A stretch of DNA of 64,000 nucleotides from Rhodanobacteraceae bacterium (GCA_016790075.1 JAEUPP010000039.1:186001-250000); one strand, 5' to 3'; shown: positions 48,963 to 58,848, counted from the first letter of the stretch. The notes: generated from the letters alone by a model not told the origin. Made by a program: numbers and translations.

Positions 48963-49850
48963 ATGCCTGACCAAACCCCGTTGCGCAACGTCTCCGACAC
49001 CGCACTCTGGGTCGCGATCTACCGCGCGATGGAGAGCGAACGCCCCGGCGCCCTGTTCCACGACCCCTATGCGCGCCGCCTCGGCGGAGCACGTGGCGAG
49101 GCCATCGTCAAAGCCATGCCCAAGGGCCGTTCCATGGCCTGGCCCCTGGTCGTGCGCGTGGCGGTCATGGACGAGATCCTGCACCGCTGTATCGCCGATG
49201 GCGTGAAGACAGTGCTCAATCTCGCTGCCGGCCTGGACGCACGCCCCTACCGCCTCGATCTTCCCGCCGACCTGCTCTGGCTGCACGTCGACATGCCCGA
49301 GATGGTCGATTATTTCCGCTCGCATATGGCGCAGGAAACCGCGCGCTGCCAGCTGGAATTCATCGCCGCCGATCTGCGCGAGGCCGGACAGCGGCGTGAA
49401 GTCTTCGCCCGCGCCGCGGCAGCCCCGGGACCGCTGCTGGTCATCACCGAAGGCCTGCTGATCTATCTGGAGGCCAACGATGTCATCGCGCTGGCGCGTG
49501 ATCTGCACGACCTCGCCCCGGCACGCTGGTGGCTCAGTGATCTGGCCTCACCCGCGCTGCTGCGTTTTGTCGCCAACAACTGGGGGCGAACTGTGCAACA
49601 GGGCAATGCACCGTTCCGTTTTGGCCCTGGCGAAGGCACGGCATTCTTTCGCCCCTACGGCTGGCGCGAGGCCGAATTCCGTTCGACCTGGGACGAGGCC
49701 TGGCGCCTGAACCGCAAGCCGGCGCTGGCCTGGTTATGGCGCGCCCTGTCCTGGCTGCAGCCACGGCGCAAGATGGAAACCGTACGCCGCATGTCAGCCA
49801 TCGTGCTGCTGCAATCCGACCCTGCGCACAAGCCGGCCACGCCGACTTGA
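48963..49850 (+). CDS. Class I SAM-dependent methyltransferase, LCMT/PPM family
   Basis: 295 aa. Leucine-carboxyl-methyltransferase-like protein (PF04072 type): N-terminal VSDTALWVAIYRAMESERPG and FHDPYARRL, SAM-binding LNLAAGLDARPYRLD, LLVITEGLLIYLEANDV. The family methylates free carboxylates or small-molecule hydroxyls; the substrate cannot be read from sequence. ATG 48963. Confidence 0.85.
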   Translation: MPDQTPLRNVSDTALWVAIYRAMESERPGALFHDPYARRLGGARGEAIVKAMPKGRSMAWPLVVRVAVMDEILHRCIADGVKTVLNLAAGLDARPYRLDLPADLLWLHVDMPEMVDYFRSHMAQETARCQLEFIAADLREAGQRREVFARAAAAPGPLLVITEGLLIYLEANDVIALARDLHDLAPARWWLSDLASPALLRFVANNWGRTVQQGNAPFRFGPGEGTAFFRPYGWREAEFRSTWDEAWRLNRKPALAWLWRALSWLQPRRKMETVRRMSAIVLLQSDPAHKPATPT

Positions 49851-49945
49851 AATGACGCCGATACCCGGCATGACGCCCCGATTTGTATGCATCGCCGGCG
49901 TCTCGCACACTAGACGATCTCCTTCATCACCGGGACCGTGACCGT

Positions 49946-50944
49946 ATGTCCATAACCGCATCCTTCCGCGCCTTTCGTATCCACAATGATGCAAAGGGCT
50001 ATCGTGCCGGTCTCGAAGAAATGCTCATCGACGATCTGTCGCCAGGCGAGGTTGTCATCAAGGTCGCCCATTCCAGCGTGAACTACAAAGATGCGCTGGC
50101 GGGTACAGGCAAGGGCAAGATCCTGCGCCAGTTCCCCATGAACGGTGGAATCGACGTCGCCGGCTACGTGGTCGCATCGACCGATCCCGCCATCCGCGAA
50201 GGCGATGCCGTGCTCTGCACCGGCTCGGGCCTCAGCGAAACACGCGACGGCGGTTATGCCGAATACGCGCGGCTGCCGGCGCAATGGACCATCCCCCTGC
50301 CCGCCGGCATGACCCTGCGTGACAGCATGATTCTGGGCACCGCCGGTTTTACTGCCGCGCTATCGCTGTACCGCATGGAGCAGAACGAGCAGCACCCGGC
50401 TATGGGCCCGGTCGTCGTGACCGGCGCAACGGGCGGCGTCGGCTCGCTCGCCATCGCCATACTCAGCAAGGCCGGCTACGAGGCACACGCCATCACCGGC
50501 AAGATCGACGAGTTCGACTGGCTGATCGGCCTGGGCGCAAAACAGTGCATCGCGCGCAAGGAACTGTATTGGGGCCAGCGTCCGCTGGAAACCAGCCGCT
50601 GGGCTGGCGCCATCGACAATGTTGGCAGCGAAATGCTGGCTGGGCTCACCCGCGTGATCCATCCCTACGGCAATATCGCCAGCTGTGGTCTCGCTGCAGG
50701 CCACGATCTCGCGACCACCGTCATGCCCTTCATCATTCGCGGCGTGAGTCTGCTGGGCATCGCATCAGCCGGCACGGCGCGGCCTACGCGTGAACGCATC
50801 TGGGAACTGCTGGCCAGTGACTGGAAACCGGCGCAGCTGGACACCGTGTGCACACGCGAAGTTACGCTGGATACGCTGGCGGACGTGTTCGACCCCATGC
50901 TGGCAGGTGGCTCGCGCGGGCGAACTCTGGTAAACATCGCCTGA
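49946..50944 (+). CDS. YhdH/AcuI-type NADPH-dependent reductase (acrylyl-CoA reductase family)
   Basis: 332-aa medium-chain dehydrogenase/reductase without the zinc ligands. Features: VAHSSVNYKDALAGTGKGKI, then MNGGIDVAGYV, the dinucleotide-binding VTGATGGVGSLAIAIL, and the tail LASDWKPAQLDTVCTREVTL-DTL. YhdH/AcuI proteins reduce acryloyl-CoA, protecting from this electrophile. ATG 49946 is chosen by the family N-terminus (SITASFRAFRI). Confidence 0.88.
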   Translation: MSITASFRAFRIHNDAKGYRAGLEEMLIDDLSPGEVVIKVAHSSVNYKDALAGTGKGKILRQFPMNGGIDVAGYVVASTDPAIREGDAVLCTGSGLSETRDGGYAEYARLPAQWTIPLPAGMTLRDSMILGTAGFTAALSLYRMEQNEQHPAMGPVVVTGATGGVGSLAIAILSKAGYEAHAITGKIDEFDWLIGLGAKQCIARKELYWGQRPLETSRWAGAIDNVGSEMLAGLTRVIHPYGNIASCGLAAGHDLATTVMPFIIRGVSLLGIASAGTARPTRERIWELLASDWKPAQLDTVCTREVTLDTLADVFDPMLAGGSRGRTLVNIA

Positions 50945-51083
50945 AGTCGGTGGCGGCGCCAGTCCAGCCCGCTCGGCACCGGCATCAGTCGTCAATACAC
51001 ATCGGGCGCTGCTGTTGCCAAGCAGTCGCCCGCCGGTAGAATGTCCCGGCCGCACCGCGGCCTACAGGGGTGATAGAGCAATC

Positions 51084-51449
51084 ATGGCGCGAATTCTGAT
51101 AGTCGACGATTCCCAGTCGCAGCTGCTGGGCCTGAAGCGCATCGTCGAAAAAATGGGCCACGAGATCATTACGGCTGAAGACGGCGCTGCCGGTGTTGAA
51201 GTCGCCAAGCGCGAAATCCCCGACCTGATACTGATGGACGTGGTGATGCCGAACCTGAACGGCTTCCAGGCCACACGCACGATTTCGCGCGAAGCCAAGA
51301 CCAGCCATATCCCCATCATCCTGGTCACGACCAAGGATCAGGAAACCGACAAGGTCTGGGGCATGCGCCAGGGTGCCAAGGCCTATGTGACCAAGCCGAT
51401 CAACGAACCTGAACTCATCAAGGTCATCAACGAGCTGCTGCCAAAATAA
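51084..51449 (+). CDS. Single-domain response regulator (PilH-like)
   Basis: 121-aa CheY-like receiver with acidic pair DD at 8-9, phospho-acceptor Asp52 (LILMDVVMPNLNG), Thr in LVTTKD and Lys in YVTKPI. The length and the sequence ARILIVDDSQSQLLGLKRIV match PilH-type regulators of type IV pili twitching motility, but no pil genes are near. ATG 51084. Followed by a strong terminator. Confidence 0.85.
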   Translation: MARILIVDDSQSQLLGLKRIVEKMGHEIITAEDGAAGVEVAKREIPDLILMDVVMPNLNGFQATRTISREAKTSHIPIILVTTKDQETDKVWGMRQGAKAYVTKPINEPELIKVINELLPK

Positions 51450-51476
51450 GCAGCTGGTCAACCTCTGATACCACCG

Positions 51477-51505
51477 AAAAAAGGGAGCCGTCGGCTCCCT
51501 TTTTT
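51477..51505 (+). terminator. Rho-independent terminator after the pilH-like gene
   Basis: AAAAAAGGGAGCC-GTC-GGCTCCCTTTTTT, a perfect 13-bp stem with a T6 tract. It ends 2 bp before the TAG that closes the RHS frame upstream, so the RHS gene cannot be read from this promoter. Confidence 0.92.
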
Positions 51506-51602
51506 GTAGGCAAAAAAAGCCTGGCGGGCTTACAACTCGCTGCGCCAGGTCGGCCCGCTCGCCTATATCGACAGGAACTGGTCACACTCCTACGCGAAAC
51601 GG

Positions 51603-54600
51603 GTGATCACCGAATGGATGCTGCGCGGGCACTACGGGGCGGGAGTCAATCCCGAGACCAGCGCGATCAGCCAGGTCGATGCGATGCTCGTGCAGGACGA
51701 GCACGCACAGGTGGAGTCGTATGTACCCGGTAATGGCCTCCCCGTCGGTACGTTCCGCTCGACGTCCACTACGGGCAAATACCTGCGTTACAAGGCAGGC
51801 GCAACACCGGCGCAGCAGACGTGGGAACTGACCCACTCCGACGGCTCGGCGGAAACCTACGACCGCGCCGGACGCCTGATCGCGATCATCTATCCGAACG
51901 ATCCCGTCAGAAGCCTGCAGTTGAACTATGGTGGGCCGCCGATCACCGGGCCGTACGGGACCGACACGTCATCGAATGATCCGATGTTCTTTCGCCTGAC
52001 GAAGATCAGCGATGGTTCCGGCCGTTTCGTGACGCTGGAATACGAAAACCCGCCGTTCTTTCGGCTCAGGCGAGTGGTTTCCGACGCGGGCGTCGAGCTG
52101 ATGAATCTCGGTTACGACAGCGGCCAACGCATGCGGTCGATCACGCGTTTCGGCAAGACGCGTTCGTTGCTCTACAACGAAACGGCGCATGCGCCGTTGG
52201 CCGCAAGCGTCAACGGCTACTGGCTCACGGGCATCGTCGACGAAGACGGACGGCGCTTCGCGACGTATATCTATGACAGCTGGGGACGTGCGAGCGGCAG
52301 TTGGCACGGCGCGGCGGCCGATAGCGCCGGCAGGGTCGCTGTCGAGTACCTCGACGACTACACGAGCCGGGTCACGCAGCCGTCTGGGCGGCAGACCACG
52401 TATACCTATTACACGAACAAGCCTTATCGGCGCGTTCACACGATTACCGATGCCGCGGGCCAGGTGACACTCGACTATTCGGCGGCAAACCGCCTGAGTG
52501 CCCAAGTTGACCGACGCGGCCATCGCACGGAGTACGAATTCACGCCGGACGGTCCGTTCGAGAAGGTTCGTACCGAAGCGAAAGGCACGCCCGATCAGCG
52601 GCGCATCGAAACCGATTGGGACATCGCGCTCGGCATACGCACCGACGAGCGTGTTTTCGATGATCCGCCCGCGGGGCCGCGCGTCAAGAAAAGCGAAACA
52701 CATTACCGCTACGTGCCCGGCACCACACGTCTTGCAGGCGTAGACAGGATCGACCCGGTCAGCGCTGAGACGCGCAGCATGAATCTCGTCTACTGCAGTG
52801 CTGCCGACGTCGTAAACGGAGCGAGCACGTACTGCGCGTTCGAGGGGCAGGTCCGCAGCGTCGATGGCCCTCGCGCTGATGTCGCTGACGTCACTACGTA
52901 CGCCTACCGGCGCAATGACGACTTTTCCGGCTGCGGAACGTTTGCCGGCCCCTGCCATCACAAGGGGGACCTGTGGCGCACGACGAACGCGCTGGGGCAT
53001 GTCGACGAGGTCGTGACCTACGACCGTGCTGGCCGCGTCGTGCGCACGCGCGATGCGAACGGTACCTATACCGACTACACCTATCACGCCCGCGGCTGGC
53101 TGCTCGAACGCAGCATACGGGCAGATGCAACAGGTGTGGCGAATGCGGCATTGGACGCGGTCAGTCGCTATGTCTATGACGATTCCGGCAACGTCACCTA
53201 CGTCTACCCCGCAGGCGGGCATGGTGCCTACCTCAAGTACGGTTACGACGACGCGCATCGCATCAAGTCGGTCACAGATTCGCTGGGCAATCGCGTCGAG
53301 TATGCGCTGGATCGCGAAGGCAACCGGACCAGCGAAAAGATCTATGGCAGCGACAGTGCGCTCAAATACAGCCTCTCGCGGGAATACAACGCGCTCAATC
53401 GCCTGATTCGCGTCGCCAATGCGAGCAACTCCACGCTTGCGCTATTCGCGCAGAACGCGCCAGGAATCAGCGAGGGCTACGACGCCAACGGCAACCCGCG
53501 TCGCGTAAGCGACGGACTCGGCGTCATCACCGAGCAGCAGTTCGATGCGCTGGACCGCCTGGCAGCAACGGTACGCGACTACGACCCCGCTGCGTCCTCA
53601 CCTACGACAGCGAATGCGACGACGACATTCAAGTACGACGCACTCGATCGCCCCACGCACGTCGTCGATCCCGACGGCGTGCCGACCGACTATGTATACA
53701 ACGGGTTCGGCGATGTCACCCGGCTGATCAGCCAGGATGCCGGCGCTCGTGACTTCCGTTTCGATGCCGGCGGCAACCGCACACGTGAAACCGATGCGCG
53801 CGGCCATGTCACGAACTACACCTTCGACGCCCTGAACCGGCCCGTTTCGACCCTGTACTCCGATTCGTCCTTCAATGTGCAGCGGGACTACGATCAGCCC
53901 GATAGCGCGACCGGCTGCATAGCCTCCTATTCGCTAGGGCGGTTGACGCAGATCAGCGATCGCGACGGCATCACGACGTTCTGCTACGACCGGCGTGGCA
54001 ACGTCGTTCGCAAGACCGTCGAATCACTCTGGAACACGCGCAGCATCGCCTATGAATACACGCGCGGTGATCTGCTCAAGTCCGTGACCTATCCGTCGGG
54101 AGCGATCGTGCGCTACGGGCGCGATGCGATGGCACGCATTGCGTCGGTCACCTGGCAGGCGAATGCCTCTGCGACGCCAACGCTGCTGGTCAGCAGCGTC
54201 AGCTATTACCCCTACGGCGCAATGCAGACGCTGACCTTCGGCAGCGGTCGCGCGTTGACCAAGACTTACGATCAGAACTATGCGATCGACAAGATCGCGA
54301 GCTCGGCCGCGGGCGGCCTGGTTCTCGACTACACGCTGGATGTGAGCGGCGCCGTCGCGGATGTCGCGCCCACGCTGGGCGGTACTCCTGAGCGACGCTA
54401 TGTCTACGACCGGCTTGGCCGTCTGACCAGTCTCAACGACGGCGCGAAGAATCCGCTCGTGCAATGGGAATACAGTCCTGGCGGCGACCGGATGCTGCAG
54501 CGCTCCGGGCGTGTGGTCGAGCCTTACGTCTACAGCAACGGCTCGCATAGGCTGGCCAGCATCGGCTGGCTGGCACGCGCAACGGACCCGAACGGTAACA

Positions 54601-55856
54601 CCACGGTCGGCATTGCCGCTCAGCCGCTGCAATACGACCCGACGAATCGCCTGTCGCGCGTGATCCAGGCACCCGGCGGTGTCGCGACGGCGACGGACTA
54701 TACCTATGACGGGCAAGGACAGCGCGTACGCAAGCTGAGTCCCGTCAGTCGTACCGATACCTGGTACGACGAAGAAGGGCGGCGGCTGGCCGACCAGCAG
54801 TATGTGCGCTGGTGCCAGGGTGGCAGCAGCAATGCCACGGGTGGCAACGGCGTGACGGGAGCGCCAGTCGAGGTTTGCGGGAACGGCGGCACCATCCAGA
54901 ACTCGCCGGCCGACTACGTCGAATACATCTATCTCGATGCCTTGCCGATCGCGCTCGCGCGTTCGCCGCAAGGCCTGGCCGGACCGGTCCTGAGCTATCT
55001 GGAGACAGACCACCTGGGCACCCCGCGCGTTGCGGTCGACCCATCGACCAACGCCGTGCAGTGGCAATGGAGTTTCTTCGGCAGCGCGTTTGGCGAGCAC
55101 ACCCCGACAGCCGTTGCGGGCGGCATCCAGCTCGACATGCGCTTCCCTGGGCAGTTCTACGATGCCGAAAGCGGCCTGCACTACAACTATTTCCGCGATT
55201 ACGAACCGAGTACCGGGCGGTATATCGAAAGTGACCCACTCGGGCTTGGCGCCGGTACGGATACCTATAGCTACGTTGAAAGTGACCCGCTGGGTTCGAC
55301 GGATGAGTTTGGCCTGTTCAAGGGGCCCGCGGTTTCTCCGCCGCTTGTCCAGCCGCCGGGCACCACTTACAGACCCGGCACTCCCGGGCCGTCGATCGGC
55401 GTTCCGAATAACGGCCTGAATCCGACCAATGCGCTCCCGTGGTACGCGGAACCGGCCCCGCCGCCGCCAGACTTCTTTGAGCCTCGGATAAATCCCTGGG
55501 ATCGTGCTGGTTATAAGAACAAGGACGGCGACATCCTTGCATGCAGCATCGACAACGGCGACAAATGCCGAGATCTGATTAGAGAAATGTGGATGACGGT
55601 ATTTCAACGCAATAAGCATCGTAGCGGCACGAAGGGACTTCAGCAGAGGCTCCTCGAACAACTGCGTGATCGCAGCTTTTCATACCGGGTCAACAAGGAA
55701 TCCTGGGACGAACACGACAGGTTGATTCGCGACGGGATCACGCGACTGAGAAACAAGGTTAACGACGCCGTGAAACTTGGATGTGCCATCCCCTCGTGGG
55801 TGCATGCATGGCTCTATCTGCAACCTCCGACTAAGCCTTGGTACATGACATGGTAA
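51603..55856 (+). CDS. 5'-truncated RHS-repeat protein with unrecognised C-terminal tip
   Basis: 1417 aa from GTG 51603; the frame is open from 51510 and already reads RHS-like sequence (AYNSLRQVGPLAYIDRNWSH), so the true N-terminus is missing. Many YD repeats follow (YDRAGRLIAI, YDDAHRIKSVTDSLGNRVEY, YDALDRPTHVVDPDG). The RHS core ends near residue 1240 with FPGQFYDAESGLHYNYFRDY and GRYIESDPLGLGAG. The remaining ~180 residues (PPG-rich linker, then YKNKDGDILACSIDNGDKC to the end) form a tip I cannot assign; in this family such tips are toxins. No signal peptide or ribosome site is seen. A putative immunity gene overlaps its stop. Confidence 0.82.
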   Translation: MITEWMLRGHYGAGVNPETSAISQVDAMLVQDEHAQVESYVPGNGLPVGTFRSTSTTGKYLRYKAGATPAQQTWELTHSDGSAETYDRAGRLIAIIYPNDPVRSLQLNYGGPPITGPYGTDTSSNDPMFFRLTKISDGSGRFVTLEYENPPFFRLRRVVSDAGVELMNLGYDSGQRMRSITRFGKTRSLLYNETAHAPLAASVNGYWLTGIVDEDGRRFATYIYDSWGRASGSWHGAAADSAGRVAVEYLDDYTSRVTQPSGRQTTYTYYTNKPYRRVHTITDAAGQVTLDYSAANRLSAQVDRRGHRTEYEFTPDGPFEKVRTEAKGTPDQRRIETDWDIALGIRTDERVFDDPPAGPRVKKSETHYRYVPGTTRLAGVDRIDPVSAETRSMNLVYCSAADVVNGASTYCAFEGQVRSVDGPRADVADVTTYAYRRNDDFSGCGTFAGPCHHKGDLWRTTNALGHVDEVVTYDRAGRVVRTRDANGTYTDYTYHARGWLLERSIRADATGVANAALDAVSRYVYDDSGNVTYVYPAGGHGAYLKYGYDDAHRIKSVTDSLGNRVEYALDREGNRTSEKIYGSDSALKYSLSREYNALNRLIRVANASNSTLALFAQNAPGISEGYDANGNPRRVSDGLGVITEQQFDALDRLAATVRDYDPAASSPTTANATTTFKYDALDRPTHVVDPDGVPTDYVYNGFGDVTRLISQDAGARDFRFDAGGNRTRETDARGHVTNYTFDALNRPVSTLYSDSSFNVQRDYDQPDSATGCIASYSLGRLTQISDRDGITTFCYDRRGNVVRKTVESLWNTRSIAYEYTRGDLLKSVTYPSGAIVRYGRDAMARIASVTWQANASATPTLLVSSVSYYPYGAMQTLTFGSGRALTKTYDQNYAIDKIASSAAGGLVLDYTLDVSGAVADVAPTLGGTPERRYVYDRLGRLTSLNDGAKNPLVQWEYSPGGDRMLQRSGRVVEPYVYSNGSHRLASIGWLARATDPNGNTTVGIAAQPLQYDPTNRLSRVIQAPGGVATATDYTYDGQGQRVRKLSPVSRTDTWYDEEGRRLADQQYVRWCQGGSSNATGGNGVTGAPVEVCGNGGTIQNSPADYVEYIYLDALPIALARSPQGLAGPVLSYLETDHLGTPRVAVDPSTNAVQWQWSFFGSAFGEHTPTAVAGGIQLDMRFPGQFYDAESGLHYNYFRDYEPSTGRYIESDPLGLGAGTDTYSYVESDPLGSTDEFGLFKGPAVSPPLVQPPGTTYRPGTPGPSIGVPNNGLNPTNALPWYAEPAPPPPDFFEPRINPWDRAGYKNKDGDILACSIDNGDKCRDLIREMWMTVFQRNKHRSGTKGLQQRLLEQLRDRSFSYRVNKESWDEHDRLIRDGITRLRNKVNDAVKLGCAIPSWVHAWLYLQPPTKPWYMTW

Positions 55857-56389
55857 GCGAAGAATTTGAAGAAGCTTTCGAGGGCCTATGGTCCGCCGTT
55901 AAAGCGAATGACTCGAATCAAGTCGACATGTGCCTCATTGTCCTTGATCGTGAAGATGAGTCAGCCGGAGCTCCTAGCAACCTTTTTTTTGAAAGGGTGC
56001 TCGAGGTGGCGGAGTACGTGAGTGCGCACGGTAACTGTGCGCGGCAGGTGTTTTATTGGATCGAAGACCGCTATTCGTCGATGTCGGACGACCAGAAGCG
56101 CAAGATTCGCGACTTCATAGCAGCGAACTACGGCAGAATCGTCGAAAAGACTGCGGCGTTCAGAATTGCGGAGTGGGTCGGCCGCTTCGGTGACGAATGG
56201 GCGTTGAACCTCATCGAGGAGTGGATCGCCAGACGCGCCACGTTCAGGCCTGACAACGCCGCGTGCATTGGCGCCGCGCTGTCGGAGTTCCTCGATGGTT
56301 CGTATGGGACGCCGTATAGCGAGCTCAGGAAAAGGGGAATACTAATCAGCCGGGAATATCATGCAGCGCTAAAAGCAGAACGTCCTTGA
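55850..56389 (+). CDS. Putative immunity protein for the RHS C-terminal tip
   Basis: 179 aa, acidic, mostly helical by composition (EEFEEAFEGLWSAVKANDSN, VLEVAEYVSAHGNCARQVFY, RIAEWVGRFGDEWALNLIEE). No family is recognised. The ATG at 55850 overlaps the RHS stop, and the region is visibly less GC-rich than its neighbours, both usual for immunity genes of polymorphic toxins. The role is inferred from position. Confidence 0.65.
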   Translation: MVSEEFEEAFEGLWSAVKANDSNQVDMCLIVLDREDESAGAPSNLFFERVLEVAEYVSAHGNCARQVFYWIEDRYSSMSDDQKRKIRDFIAANYGRIVEKTAAFRIAEWVGRFGDEWALNLIEEWIARRATFRPDNAACIGAALSEFLDGSYGTPYSELRKRGILISREYHAALKAERP

Positions 56390-56516
56390 GGTGTTTCTGG
56401 AACAAGCGCAGCTTCGGTTTGCCACTCCCGCCTTCGGACAGGACGCCTCTGATCTGAGCGCCAGAGGACTTCAACCCTCCCGAACAATGCTTTGCTCTGC
56501 GCTCACTACGGATGTC

Positions 56517-57371
56517 TCAGCCACCGAAAGCACCGCGCAGCCGCTCATAAGCCTCTCGCTGCTCCACGTTGTGCGCGGCCGGCGCGCGTACCTCGAGCAC
56601 GACGTACTGATCACCCGCTTCGCTGCCCGGCAGGCCGCGTCCCTTGAGGCGCATCTTGCGGCCGGTATCGGAACCTGCGGGTATCTTCAGATCCACGTCG
56701 CCGGCCAGCGTCGGCACTTTCACTGTCGCGCCCAGCGCCGCATCCCAGGGAGTAATGGGCAAGCGGATCGTGACGTCACGGCCGTCCAGCTGGAAACGGG
56801 GATGCGGACGTAGCTGTATTTCCAGCAGCACGTCACCCGCTGGCGCGCCATTGCGCCCGGGATGCCCTTTGCCACGCAACCGTATGGTCTGGCCCGGCAG
56901 TATGCCAGCGGGAATCGTCACGTCGAGCTTTTCGCCGTTGAGGTCCAGGCGCTGCGTGCCACCGGTATAGGCGGTCTCAAGATCAATCGCCGCATGCGCC
57001 CGCAGATCCTGGCCGCGGCGCGGCCCGGCGTTTGCGCGCGCACCGCTGCGGCCAAACAGGGATTCAAAGAAGTCGCTGAAACCCTCGTTCGCGCCCGCTC
57101 CGCCGCCGAAACCGCCAAAATCAGGTGCTGGCTGGAACTCATCACCCGGCTGGTATCCGCGGGCGCGCAAGGTGTCGTACTGACGGCGCTTGTCCGCGTC
57201 CCTTAGTGCCTCGTAGGCTTCATTGACGGCCTTGAATTTTTCCTCCGCCCCCGCCTCCTTGCTGACATCGGGGTGGTACTTGCGCGCGAGCTTGCGGAAG
57301 GCCGCCTTGATCTCGGCGTCACTGGCATCGGGCTTGACGCCCAGGGTGTCGTAGTAGTCCTTGAACTGCAT
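56517..57371 (-). CDS. cbpA: DnaJ-family co-chaperone, CbpA type
   Basis: 284 aa. J domain (1-70) with HPD at 33-35, a Gly/Phe-rich linker with [20 protein letters not shown], and two DnaJ C-terminal beta domains ([40 protein letters not shown]). It lacks the Cys-rich zinc domain of DnaJ, as CbpA does. It stimulates DnaK. It lies 143 bp behind hsp20 on the same strand, with a hairpin between them. Confidence 0.92.
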   Translation of the reverse strand: MQFKDYYDTLGVKPDASDAEIKAAFRKLARKYHPDVSKEAGAEEKFKAVNEAYEALRDADKRRQYDTLRARGYQPGDEFQPAPDFGGFGGGAGANEGFSDFFESLFGRSGARANAGPRRGQDLRAHAAIDLETAYTGGTQRLDLNGEKLDVTIPAGILPGQTIRLRGKGHPGRNGAPAGDVLLEIQLRPHPRFQLDGRDVTIRLPITPWDAALGATVKVPTLAGDVDLKIPAGSDTGRKMRLKGRGLPGSEAGDQYVVLEVRAPAAHNVEQREAYERLRGAFGG

Positions 57372-57460
57372 GCTGTCTACCTTGCGAAAGTCGTAGGCCG
57401 GCTAGCGTCAGTGGCCGGCGAGCTGCGCAACAGTAATCGGACTGCGGAGCAACGAACAGA

Positions 57461-57486
57461 CCCGCGGCAGATTGCTCCGCCGCGGG
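57461..57486 (-). terminator. Candidate attenuator/terminator hairpin between hsp20 and cbpA
   Basis: An 8-bp stem CCCGCGGC (57461-57468) with GCCGCGGG (57479-57486) and 10-nt loop lies just after hsp20. There is no clear T-run on either side, so partial termination is only possible. Confidence 0.4.
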
Positions 57487-57514
57487 CCCTGCTTACGGCA
57501 GCCGCTGACCGGAA

Positions 57515-57958
57515 TCAGCTGGCGGCAATGTTGATGCGGCGTGGCGAGCTTTCGGGGCGCTTGGGAATCGAAATCTCCAGCACACCGTGCTTGCCGCTGG
57601 CGGTAACGCCATCAGCATCGGCGCTATCTGGCAGGGCAAAGCGGCGATAGAACACACCGTGCGTGCGCTCGCTGCGGCTGAGTTTGCCGTCTGCGACATC
57701 ACTCTTGCGCTCGCCCTTGATCGACAAAATACCTTTGTCCATCTGGATCTCGATCGCGTTGGGATCGACACCCGGAATATCCGCGAGTATGACGAAGCGT
57801 CTGTCCTCCTCGCGAATGTCGACCCGGGGCGTCCACTGACTCGTGACCACGTCGGACTGATCCGATTCATCCGGCTGGAACAGGCGCTCGAAAGCCTGCT
57901 TGATTTCGTCCTGGAAACCGTTAGGAACTGACCAGCGGTAATTGCGTGAAAACGTCAT
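57515..57958 (-). CDS. Small heat-shock protein (Hsp20 family)
   Basis: 147 aa. Alpha-crystallin domain (about 42-135) with WTPRVDIREEDRRFVILADI, then GVDPNAIEIQMDKGILSIKG and a C-terminal GVLEISIPKR (the I-x-I/V assembly motif region). It holds unfolded proteins for DnaK/ClpB refolding. ATG 57958 after AGGAGG. A sigma-32-type promoter lies 47-74 bp upstream. Confidence 0.95.
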   Translation of the reverse strand: MTFSRNYRWSVPNGFQDEIKQAFERLFQPDESDQSDVVTSQWTPRVDIREEDRRFVILADIPGVDPNAIEIQMDKGILSIKGERKSDVADGKLSRSERTHGVFYRRFALPDSADADGVTASGKHGVLEISIPKRPESSPRRINIAAS

Positions 57959-58004
57959 ATAGCCTCCTGAGGTTGGCAGCGCGATGATCGCGCCATGGCT
58001 CGGG

Positions 58005-58032
58005 AAATAGGTGCCGGGTTTGCCCTTTCAAG
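58005..58032 (-). promoter_or_regulatory. Sigma-32 (RpoH) heat-shock promoter of hsp20
   Basis: On the minus strand CTTGAAA (58032-58026) is followed after 14 bp by CCTATTT (58011-58005), close to the sigma-32 consensus CTTGAAA-N13/14-CCCATNT. It precedes a heat-shock gene, so the assignment is well supported. Confidence 0.75.
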
Positions 58033-58237
58033 AGCCCCCCGGCAAACCCAGGCGACACACCGGGATCGTGCCAAACCGGGCTATGATCAGCTTTTCGCTT
58101 CCAAGGCAGGGCCAGAGCAGTGGCCAGGGGCGGGACATTCGTACCTCACGACCAGTCTCCCTGTCGGCCCATTGTGCAGCCCTTGGACGCAAGAAAATAT
58201 TCACCGATTTGACGCTCCCTAGCACACGAGGTTTCGT

Positions 58238-58720
58238 ATGACCATTTCTGTCGGCGCCCGGATTCCTTCCACGACACTCAACGTCATCAAGGACGGCATC
58301 CAGGCCATCAGCACTGAAGAGATTTTTTCCGGCCGCAAGGTCGTGCTGTTCTCCGTGCCAGGCGCGTTCACGCCGACCTGCTCGGCCAAGCACTTGCCCG
58401 GTTATGTGGAAAACATGGAAAAGTTTCAAAGTAAAGGTATCGACGTAGCCTGCATGGCCGTCAATGACGCCTATGTGATGAAGGCCTGGGCCAAGGACCA
58501 GGACGTGCCCGAACAGCTCATCATGCTGGCCGACGGCAATGCCAACCTGGCGCGGGCTTTGGGCCTGGAAATGGACGCGAGTGCGTTCGGCATGGGCCTG
58601 CGCTCGCGGCGCTTCGCGCTGTATGCGGAGGATGGCGTCGTCAAGGCGCTCAACGTGGAAGCACCCGGTGAGTTCAGCGTGTCCAGCGCCCAGGCCATGC
58701 TCGATACTCTGGGTGCCTGA
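58238..58720 (+). CDS. Peroxiredoxin, Prx5 family
   Basis: 160-aa thiol peroxidase. Peroxidatic Cys48 sits in PGAFTPTCS, the Prx5/AhpE-type motif, followed by KHLPGYVE. Other family pieces: DVACMAVNDAYVMKAWAKDQ, ARALGLEMD and RSRRFALYAEDGVV. It reduces hydrogen peroxide and organic peroxides with thiol or glutaredoxin-type partners. ATG 58238. Convergent with gyrA. Confidence 0.93.
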   Translation: MTISVGARIPSTTLNVIKDGIQAISTEEIFSGRKVVLFSVPGAFTPTCSAKHLPGYVENMEKFQSKGIDVACMAVNDAYVMKAWAKDQDVPEQLIMLADGNANLARALGLEMDASAFGMGLRSRRFALYAEDGVVKALNVEAPGEFSVSSAQAMLDTLGA

Positions 58721-58794
58721 TCGGTAAGCACGGCCGAGCCGGCGCGCGTAGTAGCCGCCAGACCGGCGGCGCAGGCGCAGACCCTTCCGCAAAC

Positions 58795-58826
58795 AAAAAA
58801 CCCGCGGCTCGCAGCGCGGGTTTTTT
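58795..58826. terminator. Bidirectional terminator between the peroxiredoxin gene and gyrA
   Basis: A6-CCCGCG, 8-nt loop, CGCGGG-T6 (58795-58826). A-run and T-run on both sides make it usable from either strand. Confidence 0.88.
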
Positions 58827-58848
58827 GTCGTCATCAGCGGCGCGCAAA

